Part shown: in pieces, positions 58,054 through 64,000 of the stretch
How positions within the stretch are numbered: the stretch's first letter is position 1
How the letters are laid out: each line of letters starts with the position of its first letter
Source of the DNA: a virus
Direction: 5' to 3' (one strand)
DNA length: 64,000 bases
Virus record (IMG/VR): IMGVR_UViG_3300031371_000002
Location: 1-64,000 of that record
Notes under the pieces: generated by a model
Seen by the model: only the letters and a program-made list of their open reading frames with translations
Told to the model about the DNA's origin: nothing
Database searches by the model: none
Position numbers and translations under genes: made by a program

Positions 58054-58437
58054 ATGAGTTACCTTAGACAAATAATGAAAGATATTGCCATTGATAACAT
58101 TGATGGTATGGACAGAGATGAGGCAAGATATTATCTTGAAAATGAGGCTATTCCTGTTTCAGGTTCAGTCAGTGGGTTGATTTATTATGCCGACACAGAA
58201 CCTTACGCACAGGAATTTCATGATGAAATCATTGAGTTGATGGAAGAGATTTATGATAAGGAGATTCCATCAGAGCTCCTGACTCTGAATGCAATGACAT
58301 GGTTTGCTTTTGAATATCTTCTATCAGGAATGGTTGATGAGATCATTGAAGAAGTTTACGGAGATGAAGAAGATTTGGAAGAAGAGGAAGAATGGGATAC
58401 TTCTTGGGTAGATGAGCAGCTAGAAGGAAAAGCTTAG
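58054..58437 (+). CDS. acidic hypothetical protein, 127 aa
   Basis: AAAAGGAAAAACAA site. Mostly helical (MSYLRQIMKDIAIDNIDGMD; EIIELMEEIYDKEIPSELLT) and ends in a run of Asp/Glu. The stop TAG lies in AAAGCTTAG. Net charge strongly negative; resembles DNA-mimic or protein-inhibitor types but no evidence beyond charge. Confidence 0.6.
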   Translation: MSYLRQIMKDIAIDNIDGMDRDEARYYLENEAIPVSGSVSGLIYYADTEPYAQEFHDEIIELMEEIYDKEIPSELLTLNAMTWFAFEYLLSGMVDEIIEEVYGDEEDLEEEEEWDTSWVDEQLEGKA

Positions 58438-58477
58438 AGGAATACCCTAAGCTGAATATAGTTTAAAGGGATAAATT

Positions 58478-58780
58478 ATGAGAAAACTATTTGAGAATAT
58501 TCCAGATAATCTTTCATCACATAAGATTTATATATGTGTTAAGAATGAGATAATCTATAAAATGTCTACTGCTGAAGCTGATAAAGATAAGTTCTTTCAG
58601 CTACATGATTTAAGTAATTCATATCATTGGGATTCTCATTTTGAGATTGGAAGATTTCATAACATGAAGGAGTGTTTGGAAAGTGTTCCAGATGACTATC
58701 AGATATATGAATTTGATAATCTAAAAGAATTTTCTGATTGGCTTTATAAACGATTCAATAAAGATTTTCTAAACAAATGA
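58478..58780 (+). CDS. hypothetical protein, 100 aa
   Basis: AAAGGGATAAATT site. Mixed strands and helices (KIYICVKNEIIYKMSTAEAD; FEIGRFHNMKECLES), ending DNLKEFSDWLYKRFNKDFL. Not recognised. Confidence 0.6.
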   Translation: MRKLFENIPDNLSSHKIYICVKNEIIYKMSTAEADKDKFFQLHDLSNSYHWDSHFEIGRFHNMKECLESVPDDYQIYEFDNLKEFSDWLYKRFNKDFLNK

Positions 58781-58798
58781 TTTTTAAAAGGACAGATT

Positions 58799-59029
58799 AT
58801 GAATAGAGATAATTTAGAAGAGTTCATTGAGGAACTTAGAGAAATTTGGGTAGGTTCTGGATACTCTATAAAGTCCCTATGCAGAAACTTAGAAAGTTCG
58901 GGGTTAGCTTCTGAGAAACCTTTTGAGGCCCAAATACCTAGAATCTTTTTTGGGAAAGTAGAGAATAAGTATATTGTTATTAATGTTACAATATCAGGAT
59001 ATGAACTATTAGTACCATTACAACCTTAA
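58799..59029 (+). CDS. hypothetical protein, 76 aa
   Basis: AAAGGACAGATT site. N-terminal helix (LEEFIEELREIWVGSGYSI), then a strand-rich end (VENKYIVINVTISGYELLVP). No family. Confidence 0.6.
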   Translation: MNRDNLEEFIEELREIWVGSGYSIKSLCRNLESSGLASEKPFEAQIPRIFFGKVENKYIVINVTISGYELLVPLQP

Positions 59030-59042
59030 TCAAGGATAAATT

Positions 59043-59306
59043 ATGATGTACCAATGGAAATCAGAATATTTGGAAGAATATGCACAAGGTTATATTATCG
59101 TTGAAGCAAACTCTGTAGCAGGAGCTAGAATTAAAGCTTTGAAATTCTTTGATGAGTATGACAGAGAATCGTATTCGTGGAATTATGGAAGGGATCAGGA
59201 TGAAGATGATAAGAAAGAGATACTAGAAAGATATGAAACTTTCACTAGAGATATTTCAGATGAACCTAAAGTTTCAGAAGTTATATTTATTAGAGGAAGT
59301 GAATAG
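59043..59306 (+). CDS. hypothetical protein, 87 aa
   Basis: AAGGATAAATT site before ATG ATG. Acidic and Tyr/Trp-rich (MMYQWKSEYLEEYAQGYIIV; SVAGARIKALKFFDEYDRES), like a helix-strand small domain. Unknown. Confidence 0.6.
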   Translation: MMYQWKSEYLEEYAQGYIIVEANSVAGARIKALKFFDEYDRESYSWNYGRDQDEDDKKEILERYETFTRDISDEPKVSEVIFIRGSE

Positions 59307-59345
59307 AATATTTACCTAAGCAAAACAAAAATAAAAGGATAACAC

Positions 59346-59744
59346 ATGAAAGAACTGATTAAAAAATACAAATTGTCTTACACTCTTGAAGATGTAAGCG
59401 CACCAAGTTGGTCTAAAGGTAATCATTTTCATTATATCATTGATGTTGATGGGGAAGAGTTTGATTATTGGACTTCTATTGCAGATTATGAAGATGGAAA
59501 AGATGAGCTATCGGATAAAGACTTACTTCTAGCTTTTCGTGAAATTGTGGATGATGCACTTTATCCTACTCAATATGATCAAGACGAATTTCTTAGAAGT
59601 TTTGGGTTTGATGAAAGTTTGGAAAGTGTAAGACGGGGAGAAGAAGTATATAGAGGCTGTCAAGAAAGTGCAGATAAATTAAATCTAAGTGAGTCTGAAC
59701 TTATTGATATTCTTGATGAATTAGAAGAGAGAGATGTCTGTTAA
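59346..59744 (+). CDS. acidic hypothetical protein, 132 aa
   Basis: AAAAGGATAACAC site. An N-terminal strand region (YTLEDVSAPSWSKGNHFHYI) and a long helical C-terminus (SLESVRRGEEVYRGCQESAD). Strongly negative. Unknown. Confidence 0.6.
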   Translation: MKELIKKYKLSYTLEDVSAPSWSKGNHFHYIIDVDGEEFDYWTSIADYEDGKDELSDKDLLLAFREIVDDALYPTQYDQDEFLRSFGFDESLESVRRGEEVYRGCQESADKLNLSESELIDILDELEERDVC

Positions 59745-59915
59745 ATCTTAATAGAGAGATACAATAGGATATACTATCCCCTATTAATGTGTTCATAGAA
59801 TAACGCTTTAAAATCTTCTTTTTCATGGATAAACCCAGTCATAGCTTCATTTAAGTTTCGACGATTTTTATCCAGAAATAGAGGTTAGAATAACGGTCAA
59901 AATAAGTAGAAAAAT

Positions 59916-60098
59916 ATGTCAGAATATGAGTACTATAAAAAAGAATTTGGAAGAGTAGAGTTTGGAGAGTTTCCACCTTTGGTTAAAGTTATAGGAGAAG
60001 ATGAATCAGAAACAAAATGGTTAAGTTTCAATATGGATTCAATTAAAGCCCTTCGTGAATTTCTGGATACTGTTGAAGAAAGGATTCAAAATGATTAG
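59916..60098 (+). CDS. hypothetical protein, 60 aa
   Basis: Weak ribosome site, but coding-like composition and coupling to the next gene. MSEYEYYKKEFGRVEFGEFP; ends IKALREFLDTVEERIQND. Confidence 0.5.
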   Translation: MSEYEYYKKEFGRVEFGEFPPLVKVIGEDESETKWLSFNMDSIKALREFLDTVEERIQND

Positions 60099-60294
60099 AG
60101 AAGGCGCTATTAGAAAAATAGTACAACAAGAAGTGAAGGAAATACTGCAAGATATAGATGAATTTGGGTATAGTTCCTATTTAAACCATTTACTGGCAGG
60201 TAGATATATAGAACATACAAACGAAGACCTAGAAGATGTTTATGAAATGTTCTTTGAAAGGTGTATCAAAATAGAAGAAAAGGATTCAAAATGA
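60091..60294 (+). CDS. hypothetical protein, 67 aa
   Basis: ATG at 60091 with AAAGGATTCAAA; overlaps the previous gene by 8 bp. Helical (IRKIVQQEVKEILQDIDEFG; EDLEDVYEMFFERCIKI). Its 3' end repeats the GAAGAAAAGGATTCAAA leader of its own start, so tandem leader duplication is visible. Confidence 0.55.
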   Translation: MIREGAIRKIVQQEVKEILQDIDEFGYSSYLNHLLAGRYIEHTNEDLEDVYEMFFERCIKIEEKDSK

Positions 60295-60476
60295 TCAATG
60301 CAATAATTGACAGAGCAAGAGAGCCTTATAGAGAGGCTAAATATTTGGTGAAGTTGTTTGGAAGAGTTGTATGCTCAGGAACTAAAGAGCAATGTGCTAA
60401 CTATTGTAAAGATAGAAAAGTAACATTGGTTGTTATTCCTGAGTCTGGTGCATATGCTTGGAGAGAGCTTGATTAG
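60291..60476 (+). CDS. hypothetical protein, 61 aa
   Basis: ATG at 60291 with AAAAGGATTCAAA. Starts NAIIDRAREPYREAKYLVKL, then a small Cys-containing strand region (VVCSGTKEQCANYCKDRKV). Probably a compact alpha/beta domain. Unknown. Confidence 0.55.
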   Translation: MINAIIDRAREPYREAKYLVKLFGRVVCSGTKEQCANYCKDRKVTLVVIPESGAYAWRELD

Positions 60477-60481
60477 GGCAG

Positions 60482-60521
60482 TTTCCTGTAATCTCGGATA
60501 TCGTAAGGTATCCTAAGCTTA
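60482..60521. repeat. 40-nt imperfect repeat, copy K
   Basis: TTTCCTGTAATCTCGG, then ATATCGTAAGGTA and TCCTAAGCTT. Partner of 29663-29702. Hairpin GGATA...TATCC is exact here. Confidence 0.6.
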
Positions 60522-60547
60522 GGAAAATTTGGAGAAAGGATGATAGA

Positions 60548-60820
60548 ATGGAAAGTAAAGAAACAGGACCCTTTGGATATATTAATATAGGAGGTAATAT
60601 CTACAAATCTAAAGACTGCAAAGGGGATTATTACATACTCAATCCGAAAAGCGGCCGGTTTTATTTTTTTGGAGGGATAGTAGACCCAAAAGTTCTAAGA
60701 GATATGGCCGATGAACTTGAGGAATACAGGGAACAAGAAAGAATTAAAAAAGAAGAAAAACAAAAAATTCTGGATCGACTAACTCTAGAAGAGAAAATTA
60801 TTCTGGGAATTAGAGGGTAA
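60548..60820 (+). CDS. hypothetical protein with LTxEEKIxLG tail, 90 aa
   Basis: GAAAGGATGATAGA site. Glycine and aromatic residues early (GPFGYINIGGNIYKSKDCKG) and a helical end with DRLTLEEKIILGIRG, paralogous with the gene at 56712. Preceded by repeat copy K and the GCTTAGG palindrome. Confidence 0.6.
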   Translation: MESKETGPFGYINIGGNIYKSKDCKGDYYILNPKSGRFYFFGGIVDPKVLRDMADELEEYREQERIKKEEKQKILDRLTLEEKIILGIRG

Positions 60821-60859
60821 TTTTCTAAGCTTAGAAAAATTTGTAGAAAAGGATTAAAG

Positions 60860-60961
60860 ATGGGAATGGAACAAAATAATGGGCATGTTAAATATGTTAA
60901 TCATCCGGGAGTAGATGCTACGGATTGTCCCTTGAGGATAACAGTTACAACAAGAGTTTAA
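60860..60961 (+). CDS. 33-aa microprotein
   Basis: AAAAGGATTAAAG precedes ATG; MGMEQNNGHVKYVNHPGVDA then TDCPLRITVTTRV. Good leader, very short. Could be the 5' end of a truncated gene. Confidence 0.4.
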   Translation: MGMEQNNGHVKYVNHPGVDATDCPLRITVTTRV

Positions 60962-60994
60962 ATTTCTCTTATCTTATATTGAAAAGGATAACCG

Positions 60995-61171
60995 ATGAAT
61001 CAAATCTATAAAGAAGCAGTAGAAGAACAGCTTAAGCTAATTGATCAAGAAATTGAGCTTCTTATGAAAATTCGTGAGAAAGCTGTTCAATGTTTGGAAG
61101 AGGTTGAAGGTGACTCCGATAAGGATTTTGTATTGAAGAATAATTTTGGATTGCAAAAGAAAGGAGATTGA
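60995..61171 (+). CDS. helical hypothetical protein, 58 aa
   Basis: AAAAGGATAACCG site. YKEAVEEQLKLIDQEIELLM then KIREKAVQCLEEVEGDSDKD: a coiled coil. Not recognised. Confidence 0.55.
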   Translation: MNQIYKEAVEEQLKLIDQEIELLMKIREKAVQCLEEVEGDSDKDFVLKNNFGLQKKGD

Positions 61172-61172
61172 T

Positions 61173-61490
61173 ATGGGATGTCATACGTGGTACTATAAAA
61201 GAACAAAGAGTAAAATAATCCCATTTAATAAAAAGTATAAATGGAAAGCTTTATATAACAAGATTGGAAATAAGCTTTATATTGAGAATAACGACTACCA
61301 TGATGGTATCAGAGTAGCGGGGTATCCTGAAGATAAACTGTTTAGTTATAGAGATTTTTTAAGATTCATTCAAAAGAATGTCAGGAAACTGCAATACAGA
61401 GGTCAAACCAAAAGAGTTACAATTAAACAGAAAGTTGATATGAAAGAGTACTTTCAGAAATTTCCAGATAGTATGATTGATTTTGGTTAG
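61173..61490 (+). CDS. MGCHTW-type phage protein, 105 aa
   Basis: Start at 61173 with AAAGGAGATTGAT. The N-terminus MGCHTWYYKRTKS belongs to a recurrent phage group of unknown function beginning MGCHTWF. The C-terminus is Lys-rich (KYKWKALYNKIGNKLYIENN; RKLQYRGQTKRVTIKQKV). Confidence 0.6.
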   Translation: MGCHTWYYKRTKSKIIPFNKKYKWKALYNKIGNKLYIENNDYHDGIRVAGYPEDKLFSYRDFLRFIQKNVRKLQYRGQTKRVTIKQKVDMKEYFQKFPDSMIDFG

Positions 61491-61524
61491 AAGTTAAGAG
61501 ATTAAAAAATAAAAGCTTTAAATA

Positions 61525-61600
61525 GCTAACCTATACCTTACCATTCCTAAGCCATAGATCGTTGATTGTAGTGAATCCTCATGCGTTTATGAGGCATATA
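61525..61600 (+). repeat. GATCGTTGA-family element, copy D
   Basis: CCATTCCTAAGCCA then TAGATCGTTGATTGTAG (core 61555-61565). A hairpin CCTCATG...TATGAGG follows. The CCTAAGC motif is embedded in the element. Confidence 0.65.
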
Positions 61601-61691
61601 TGAATCAAGATTTACTTGGCTTAGGGAAATATAAATTAAAGAGTTTCCTCTAAATTCAGGAAGTTCTGAGTTTATATTCAAGGAGAGTAGC

Positions 61692-61799
61692 ATGAGGTTT
61701 AACCATATGGATTTCCAAATTGAAGTGATAAAACTTATCCGAAGATTAAAAGCAAAGAAAAGACTTAGAAGAATGAAAGAGAAAGGATATTTCAAATGA
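61692..61799 (+). CDS. 35-aa basic microprotein
   Basis: AAGGAGAGTAGC then ATG; MRFNHMDFQIEVIKLIRRLK then AKKRLRRMKEKGYFK. It overlaps the exported-protein gene by ATGA. A strongly basic peptide; a leader or small nucleic acid-binding protein. Confidence 0.5.
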   Translation: MRFNHMDFQIEVIKLIRRLKAKKRLRRMKEKGYFK

Positions 61800-62275
61800 G
61801 ATACTTAACCATATTGTTTCTATTCAGTTCATTGTTTGCAGAGTTTAAAGTTATTGGATATGGAATATCATACCATCCTGACAAATATTATATTCTTGAA
61901 ACAAAATATGTTAATCCATACACAGGAAGAGTTTCAAGAATAGAGAAAGAGAAGATGGAGCATAATTCAGATCATAAATTGATTGGCTTAGAATATGAAT
62001 TTGGAGGTTACTCTATTACAGGGGTATCTTATAAGAATAGTTTTTATAATATTACTAATGCTGTATATGTTTCTAAGCTTTGGAAAATTTCTGGCTTAGA
62101 GTATAAACTAAGTGTGGGACTTGCAACAGGATATGGCACAGCATATGAAACAAGAGACAGCATAAAACTTATGGGGATGCCTTCCATTCAGAAAAAGATT
62201 GGAAATTTTGAAGTAGAAGTTGGCATCTTAGGAACAGCATTATTTACAATGCTTAAATATAATTTTGGAGAATAA
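61796..62275 (+). CDS. exported outer-membrane-like beta-barrel protein
   Basis: 159 aa. A clear signal peptide (MRYLTILFLFSSLFA, cut before EFK). The mature part alternates strands with Gly and aromatic residues (LIGLEYEFGGYSITGVSYKN; KLSVGLATGYGTAYET) and ends MLKYNFG, like a small outer-membrane barrel. Phage-made outer membrane proteins can block receptors or alter LPS. ATGA-coupled to a basic microprotein, and likely expressed early from the rightward operon. Confidence 0.65.
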   Translation: MRYLTILFLFSSLFAEFKVIGYGISYHPDKYYILETKYVNPYTGRVSRIEKEKMEHNSDHKLIGLEYEFGGYSITGVSYKNSFYNITNAVYVSKLWKISGLEYKLSVGLATGYGTAYETRDSIKLMGMPSIQKKIGNFEVEVGILGTALFTMLKYNFGE

Positions 62276-62276
62276 A

Positions 62277-62456
62277 ATGACACATAAAGAAAAGTATACA
62301 AACTATAAAATCCATGAAACTTTTGATGAAGGTATTATCTGGTTGACAAGAGGACTGTATTACAGAGCAATTAGAATTGATGGTGAAGAGAAAGTCTTCC
62401 ATAACTATGCGAAAGCTTATACATTTTTGATGGGGGTTGATGAAAGCAAACTCTAA
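62277..62456 (+). CDS. hypothetical protein, 59 aa
   Basis: ATG at 62277, with GGAGAATAAA. Strand-rich (KYTNYKIHETFDEGIIWLTR). Follows the exported protein gene. Unknown. Confidence 0.55.
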   Translation: MTHKEKYTNYKIHETFDEGIIWLTRGLYYRAIRIDGEEKVFHNYAKAYTFLMGVDESKL

Positions 62457-62494
62457 GAAGAAACTAGGTAGAATAAATCTATAAAGGAGAAACT

Positions 62495-62791
62495 ATGTGT
62501 GAACAATTTGAAGTGAATGTTAGAGGACATATTCTTTGGGTAGAGCTTTGTGTGAGTTCTGTTGTTTGGGGAGATTCTGGAATTGGTCACTATCAATATG
62601 GAGATAGAAATGAATATGATTCAAGACCTTTCATTGAAGAGTTTGATGGGGATATCTTTGTCTTCTCTGATCGTAAGAAGGAGTTTGTTAAAATTAGTGC
62701 TGGCTTAGAGAATGATTTGGTTGATATCATTTTAGAGAATGAAGATATCGTGGATAAAATGGAAAGAACATTTAAGGAGAGAGAAAGATGA
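62495..62791 (+). CDS. hypothetical protein, 98 aa
   Basis: AAAGGAGAAACT site. Beta-rich N-terminus (FEVNVRGHILWVELCVSSVV) and a helical, acidic end. ATGA overlap with the next gene. No family. Confidence 0.6.
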   Translation: MCEQFEVNVRGHILWVELCVSSVVWGDSGIGHYQYGDRNEYDSRPFIEEFDGDIFVFSDRKKEFVKISAGLENDLVDIILENEDIVDKMERTFKERER

Positions 62792-62961
62792 ATGAGAAAG
62801 AAAATAACCTAGATCCTAAAATTCTTGAAAATTTGATTTTAGAATTTATGAACGAGTGGGATAGGTGTGGTAAATATCCTGACACACCTGAGGAAATTAA
62901 AAGATTCAATTGGATATACGATAAAATGTATCAATATATTTTTGTAGGAGATATTGAATGA
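62788..62961 (+). CDS. hypothetical protein, 57 aa
   Basis: ATGA overlaps on both sides. Helical: LDPKILENLILEFMNEWDRC. Unknown. Confidence 0.6.
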   Translation: MNEKENNLDPKILENLILEFMNEWDRCGKYPDTPEEIKRFNWIYDKMYQYIFVGDIE

Positions 62962-63116
62962 CTGAACAAGAAATATATGAGTTAATAGTAGATAGTATTA
63001 GTGCTACATTATTTAACTCTGACCATGATAGAATTCGGGAAGTGGCTAAAGTTATTTATAAGGAATGTGATGAGAAAAATAAAAAGCTTAGGAGAGAGAA
63101 TAATGAACTATTATGA
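62958..63116 (+). CDS. hypothetical protein, 52 aa
   Basis: ATGA overlap. Helical (YELIVDSISATLFNSDHDRI; KVIYKECDEKNKKLRREN), ending in the GCTTAGG motif region. Looks like a partner of its neighbours. Confidence 0.55.
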   Translation: MTEQEIYELIVDSISATLFNSDHDRIREVAKVIYKECDEKNKKLRRENNELL

Positions 63117-63288
63117 AAATAAAGAAATGGATGAATTTTTTGCAGAAGAAAGAGCAAAAAGGGAAAGGGACCCTGAATATAAAAGAGTTCAACTTGAAAA
63201 AGAAGGAAGTATAGAATGCCGGAAATGTGGCACTATTCAAAATATTAAAAACACTTTCTGTTTTAGATGTGGCAATAAACTAAATTAA
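63103..63288 (+). CDS. zinc-ribbon protein, 61 aa
   Basis: ATG at 63103 with AGGAGAGAGAATA, taken from the GCTTAGGAG motif. CRKCGTIQNIKNTFCFRCGN (about 40-59) is a C-terminal zinc ribbon like those of RNA-polymerase-binding proteins. A charged N-terminal helix (EEFFAEERAKRERDPEYKR region). 14-bp overlap with the preceding gene. Confidence 0.6.
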   Translation: MNYYENKEMDEFFAEERAKRERDPEYKRVQLEKEGSIECRKCGTIQNIKNTFCFRCGNKLN

Positions 63289-63309
63289 AAAGCTTAGAGG
63301 AGAAAACAA

Positions 63310-63519
63310 ATGAAAGCATATATTAGAAGATTCTGTGATTATGGATACACAGTCAATACAGAAATTAAGACAATGGAAAAGTTTGCATGGATGATTGGTC
63401 AGATGCTTGGAATGGGAATTATGGAATACACACTCAATGGAATCAAATTTATTGAGAATGGGCAGGTGGATATTGACAAATGGAACAATAGAAAACAACT
63501 TTTGAATTTGGAGGATTGA
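63310..63519 (+). CDS. hypothetical protein, 69 aa
   Basis: Preceded by AGAGGAGAAAACAA, part of a GCTTAGAGG variant. MKAYIRRFCDYGYTVNTEIK; helical middle with MEKFAWMIGQMLGMG. Not recognised. Confidence 0.6.
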   Translation: MKAYIRRFCDYGYTVNTEIKTMEKFAWMIGQMLGMGIMEYTLNGIKFIENGQVDIDKWNNRKQLLNLED

Positions 63520-63521
63520 TT

Positions 63522-63857
63522 ATGGAACATCCAATTGTATTTCAATCATATGAAGAAGTCGAAGAAGCAATTAAGGTTAAGGCTATTAGACCTTCAAACG
63601 GTATTAATACCTTCAGTAGATACAAAGACGGAGAATATGCTTTCCCTGTGCTAGTATGGGTAGGGGGATGGGGACTTACACATCAGACAAATCAAGATGA
63701 AGCTTGGAATGAGGAAGAGTACCTTATAGAATTGCAGCAATCTAAACTATGGAAAAATATTAGAGAAGAGTTTATTTCCACCCCAATCCAAATGACAATT
63801 GAAGAGCTTGAAAATGTATTAGGGCATAAAATTGAAATTATCAAGGAAACAAAATGA
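63522..63857 (+). CDS. hypothetical protein, 111 aa
   Basis: ATG at 63522 with GGAGGATTGATT. Trp-rich centre (FPVLVWVGGWGLTHQTNQDE) and a helical C-terminus. ATGA overlap with the partial gene. Unknown. Confidence 0.6.
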   Translation: MEHPIVFQSYEEVEEAIKVKAIRPSNGINTFSRYKDGEYAFPVLVWVGGWGLTHQTNQDEAWNEEEYLIELQQSKLWKNIREEFISTPIQMTIEELENVLGHKIEIIKETK

Positions 63858-64000
63858 CAGATGGATATGATACACAAGATGTTGAATATGAAATTAGGAA
63901 AGCACAACTAGAACCATTTATCCTAGATGTTAAAAAAGCATTGGACTATTTGGATGTTGCTTGCGAAGATGTTGGTCTTGATTATTATAATCTTGTACAG
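63854..64000 (+). CDS. hypothetical protein, 3' truncated by the window
   Basis: ATGA-coupled start; 49 codons are visible (MTDGYDTQDVEYEIRKAQLE ... LDYYNLVQ) and the frame runs off the end. Helical, acidic. Function unknown. Confidence 0.6.
   Translation, partial: MTDGYDTQDVEYEIRKAQLEPFILDVKKALDYLDVACEDVGLDYYNLVQ

Noticed and set aside
59774-59875. A 33-codon minus-strand frame ending near 59774 (GFIHEKEDFKALF)
   Set aside because: Lacks a proper ATG start at the front; only an internal ATG gives 22 codons. It may be a gene remnant but cannot be supported.
1-64000. tRNA genes and CRISPR arrays
   Set aside because: I saw no convincing T-arm/acceptor pattern and no regularly spaced direct repeats; a dedicated tRNA search would be decisive.

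Overview
The window is 64 kb of a tailed double-stranded DNA bacteriophage genome. It is AT-rich and tightly packed, with a continuous late operon on the minus strand (about 7.9-34.7 kb) and an early/replicative operon on the plus strand that leaves the window at its right edge. Rightward accessory and replication genes also fill the left end (1-7.7 kb), so a circular map, or a larger genome of which this is part, is likely. The late genes have an HK97-type order: small and large terminase, portal, prohead protease, capsid, connectors, tail tube, frameshifted tail chaperones, a 1403-residue tape measure, then tail-tip and fibre proteins. No sheath or contractile baseplate genes are visible, which points to a siphovirus.

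The host is probably a Gram-negative bacterium with Campylobacterota-like transcription (Arcobacter, Sulfurimonas or Campylobacter relatives). This is inferred, not proven. Promoters in noncoding gaps repeatedly show TTTAAG-N5-TTTAAG-N11-TATAAT, a periodic upstream pattern known from Campylobacter sigma-70 promoters. A GH108-type lysozyme, a membrane-anchored coiled-coil protein and a secreted outer-membrane-like barrel also suggest a Gram-negative host.

Layout. 1-7.7 kb: small rightward genes including a Pth2-like protein, a MazG-like protein, a polymerase-like protein and a metallophosphoesterase. 7.9 kb: a bidirectional terminator where the two operons converge. 7.9-34.7 kb: the late operon, carrying also a heptosyltransferase-like GT, a methyltransferase, lysis genes, an HNH nuclease and a free-standing PD-(D/E)XK homing-type endonuclease. 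34.7-36.2 kb: a divergent noncoding control region holding one leftward GIY-YIG-like gene. 36.2-48.4 kb: paired winged-helix proteins, a sigma-like protein, DUF3310, ThyX, NrdA/NrdB, a sulfotransferase, an SSB-like protein, dCMP deaminase and a Ref/HNH-like protein. 48.4-49.1 kb: a long, highly structured noncoding RNA candidate. 49.1-64 kb: many very small genes, a NADAR protein, a GNAT gene out of frame at an AG repeat, two long noncoding blocks (53.1-53.8 and 54.8-55.5 kb), a leftward HTH regulator with its own promoter and operator, and an exported barrel-like protein.

Nucleotide genes (ThyX, NrdAB, dCMP deaminase, MazG-like, DUF3310) supply and police dNTPs. The sigma-like and winged-helix proteins are candidate timing regulators. 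GT9, sulfotransferase and the outer-membrane protein may alter the cell surface. Two dispersed sequence families stand out: about 50 strand-specific copies of GCTTAGG/CCTAAGC, and nine intergenic copies of a structured element with core GAGATCGTTGA. The structured RNA at 48.4-49.1 kb is the best candidate for a little-described system.
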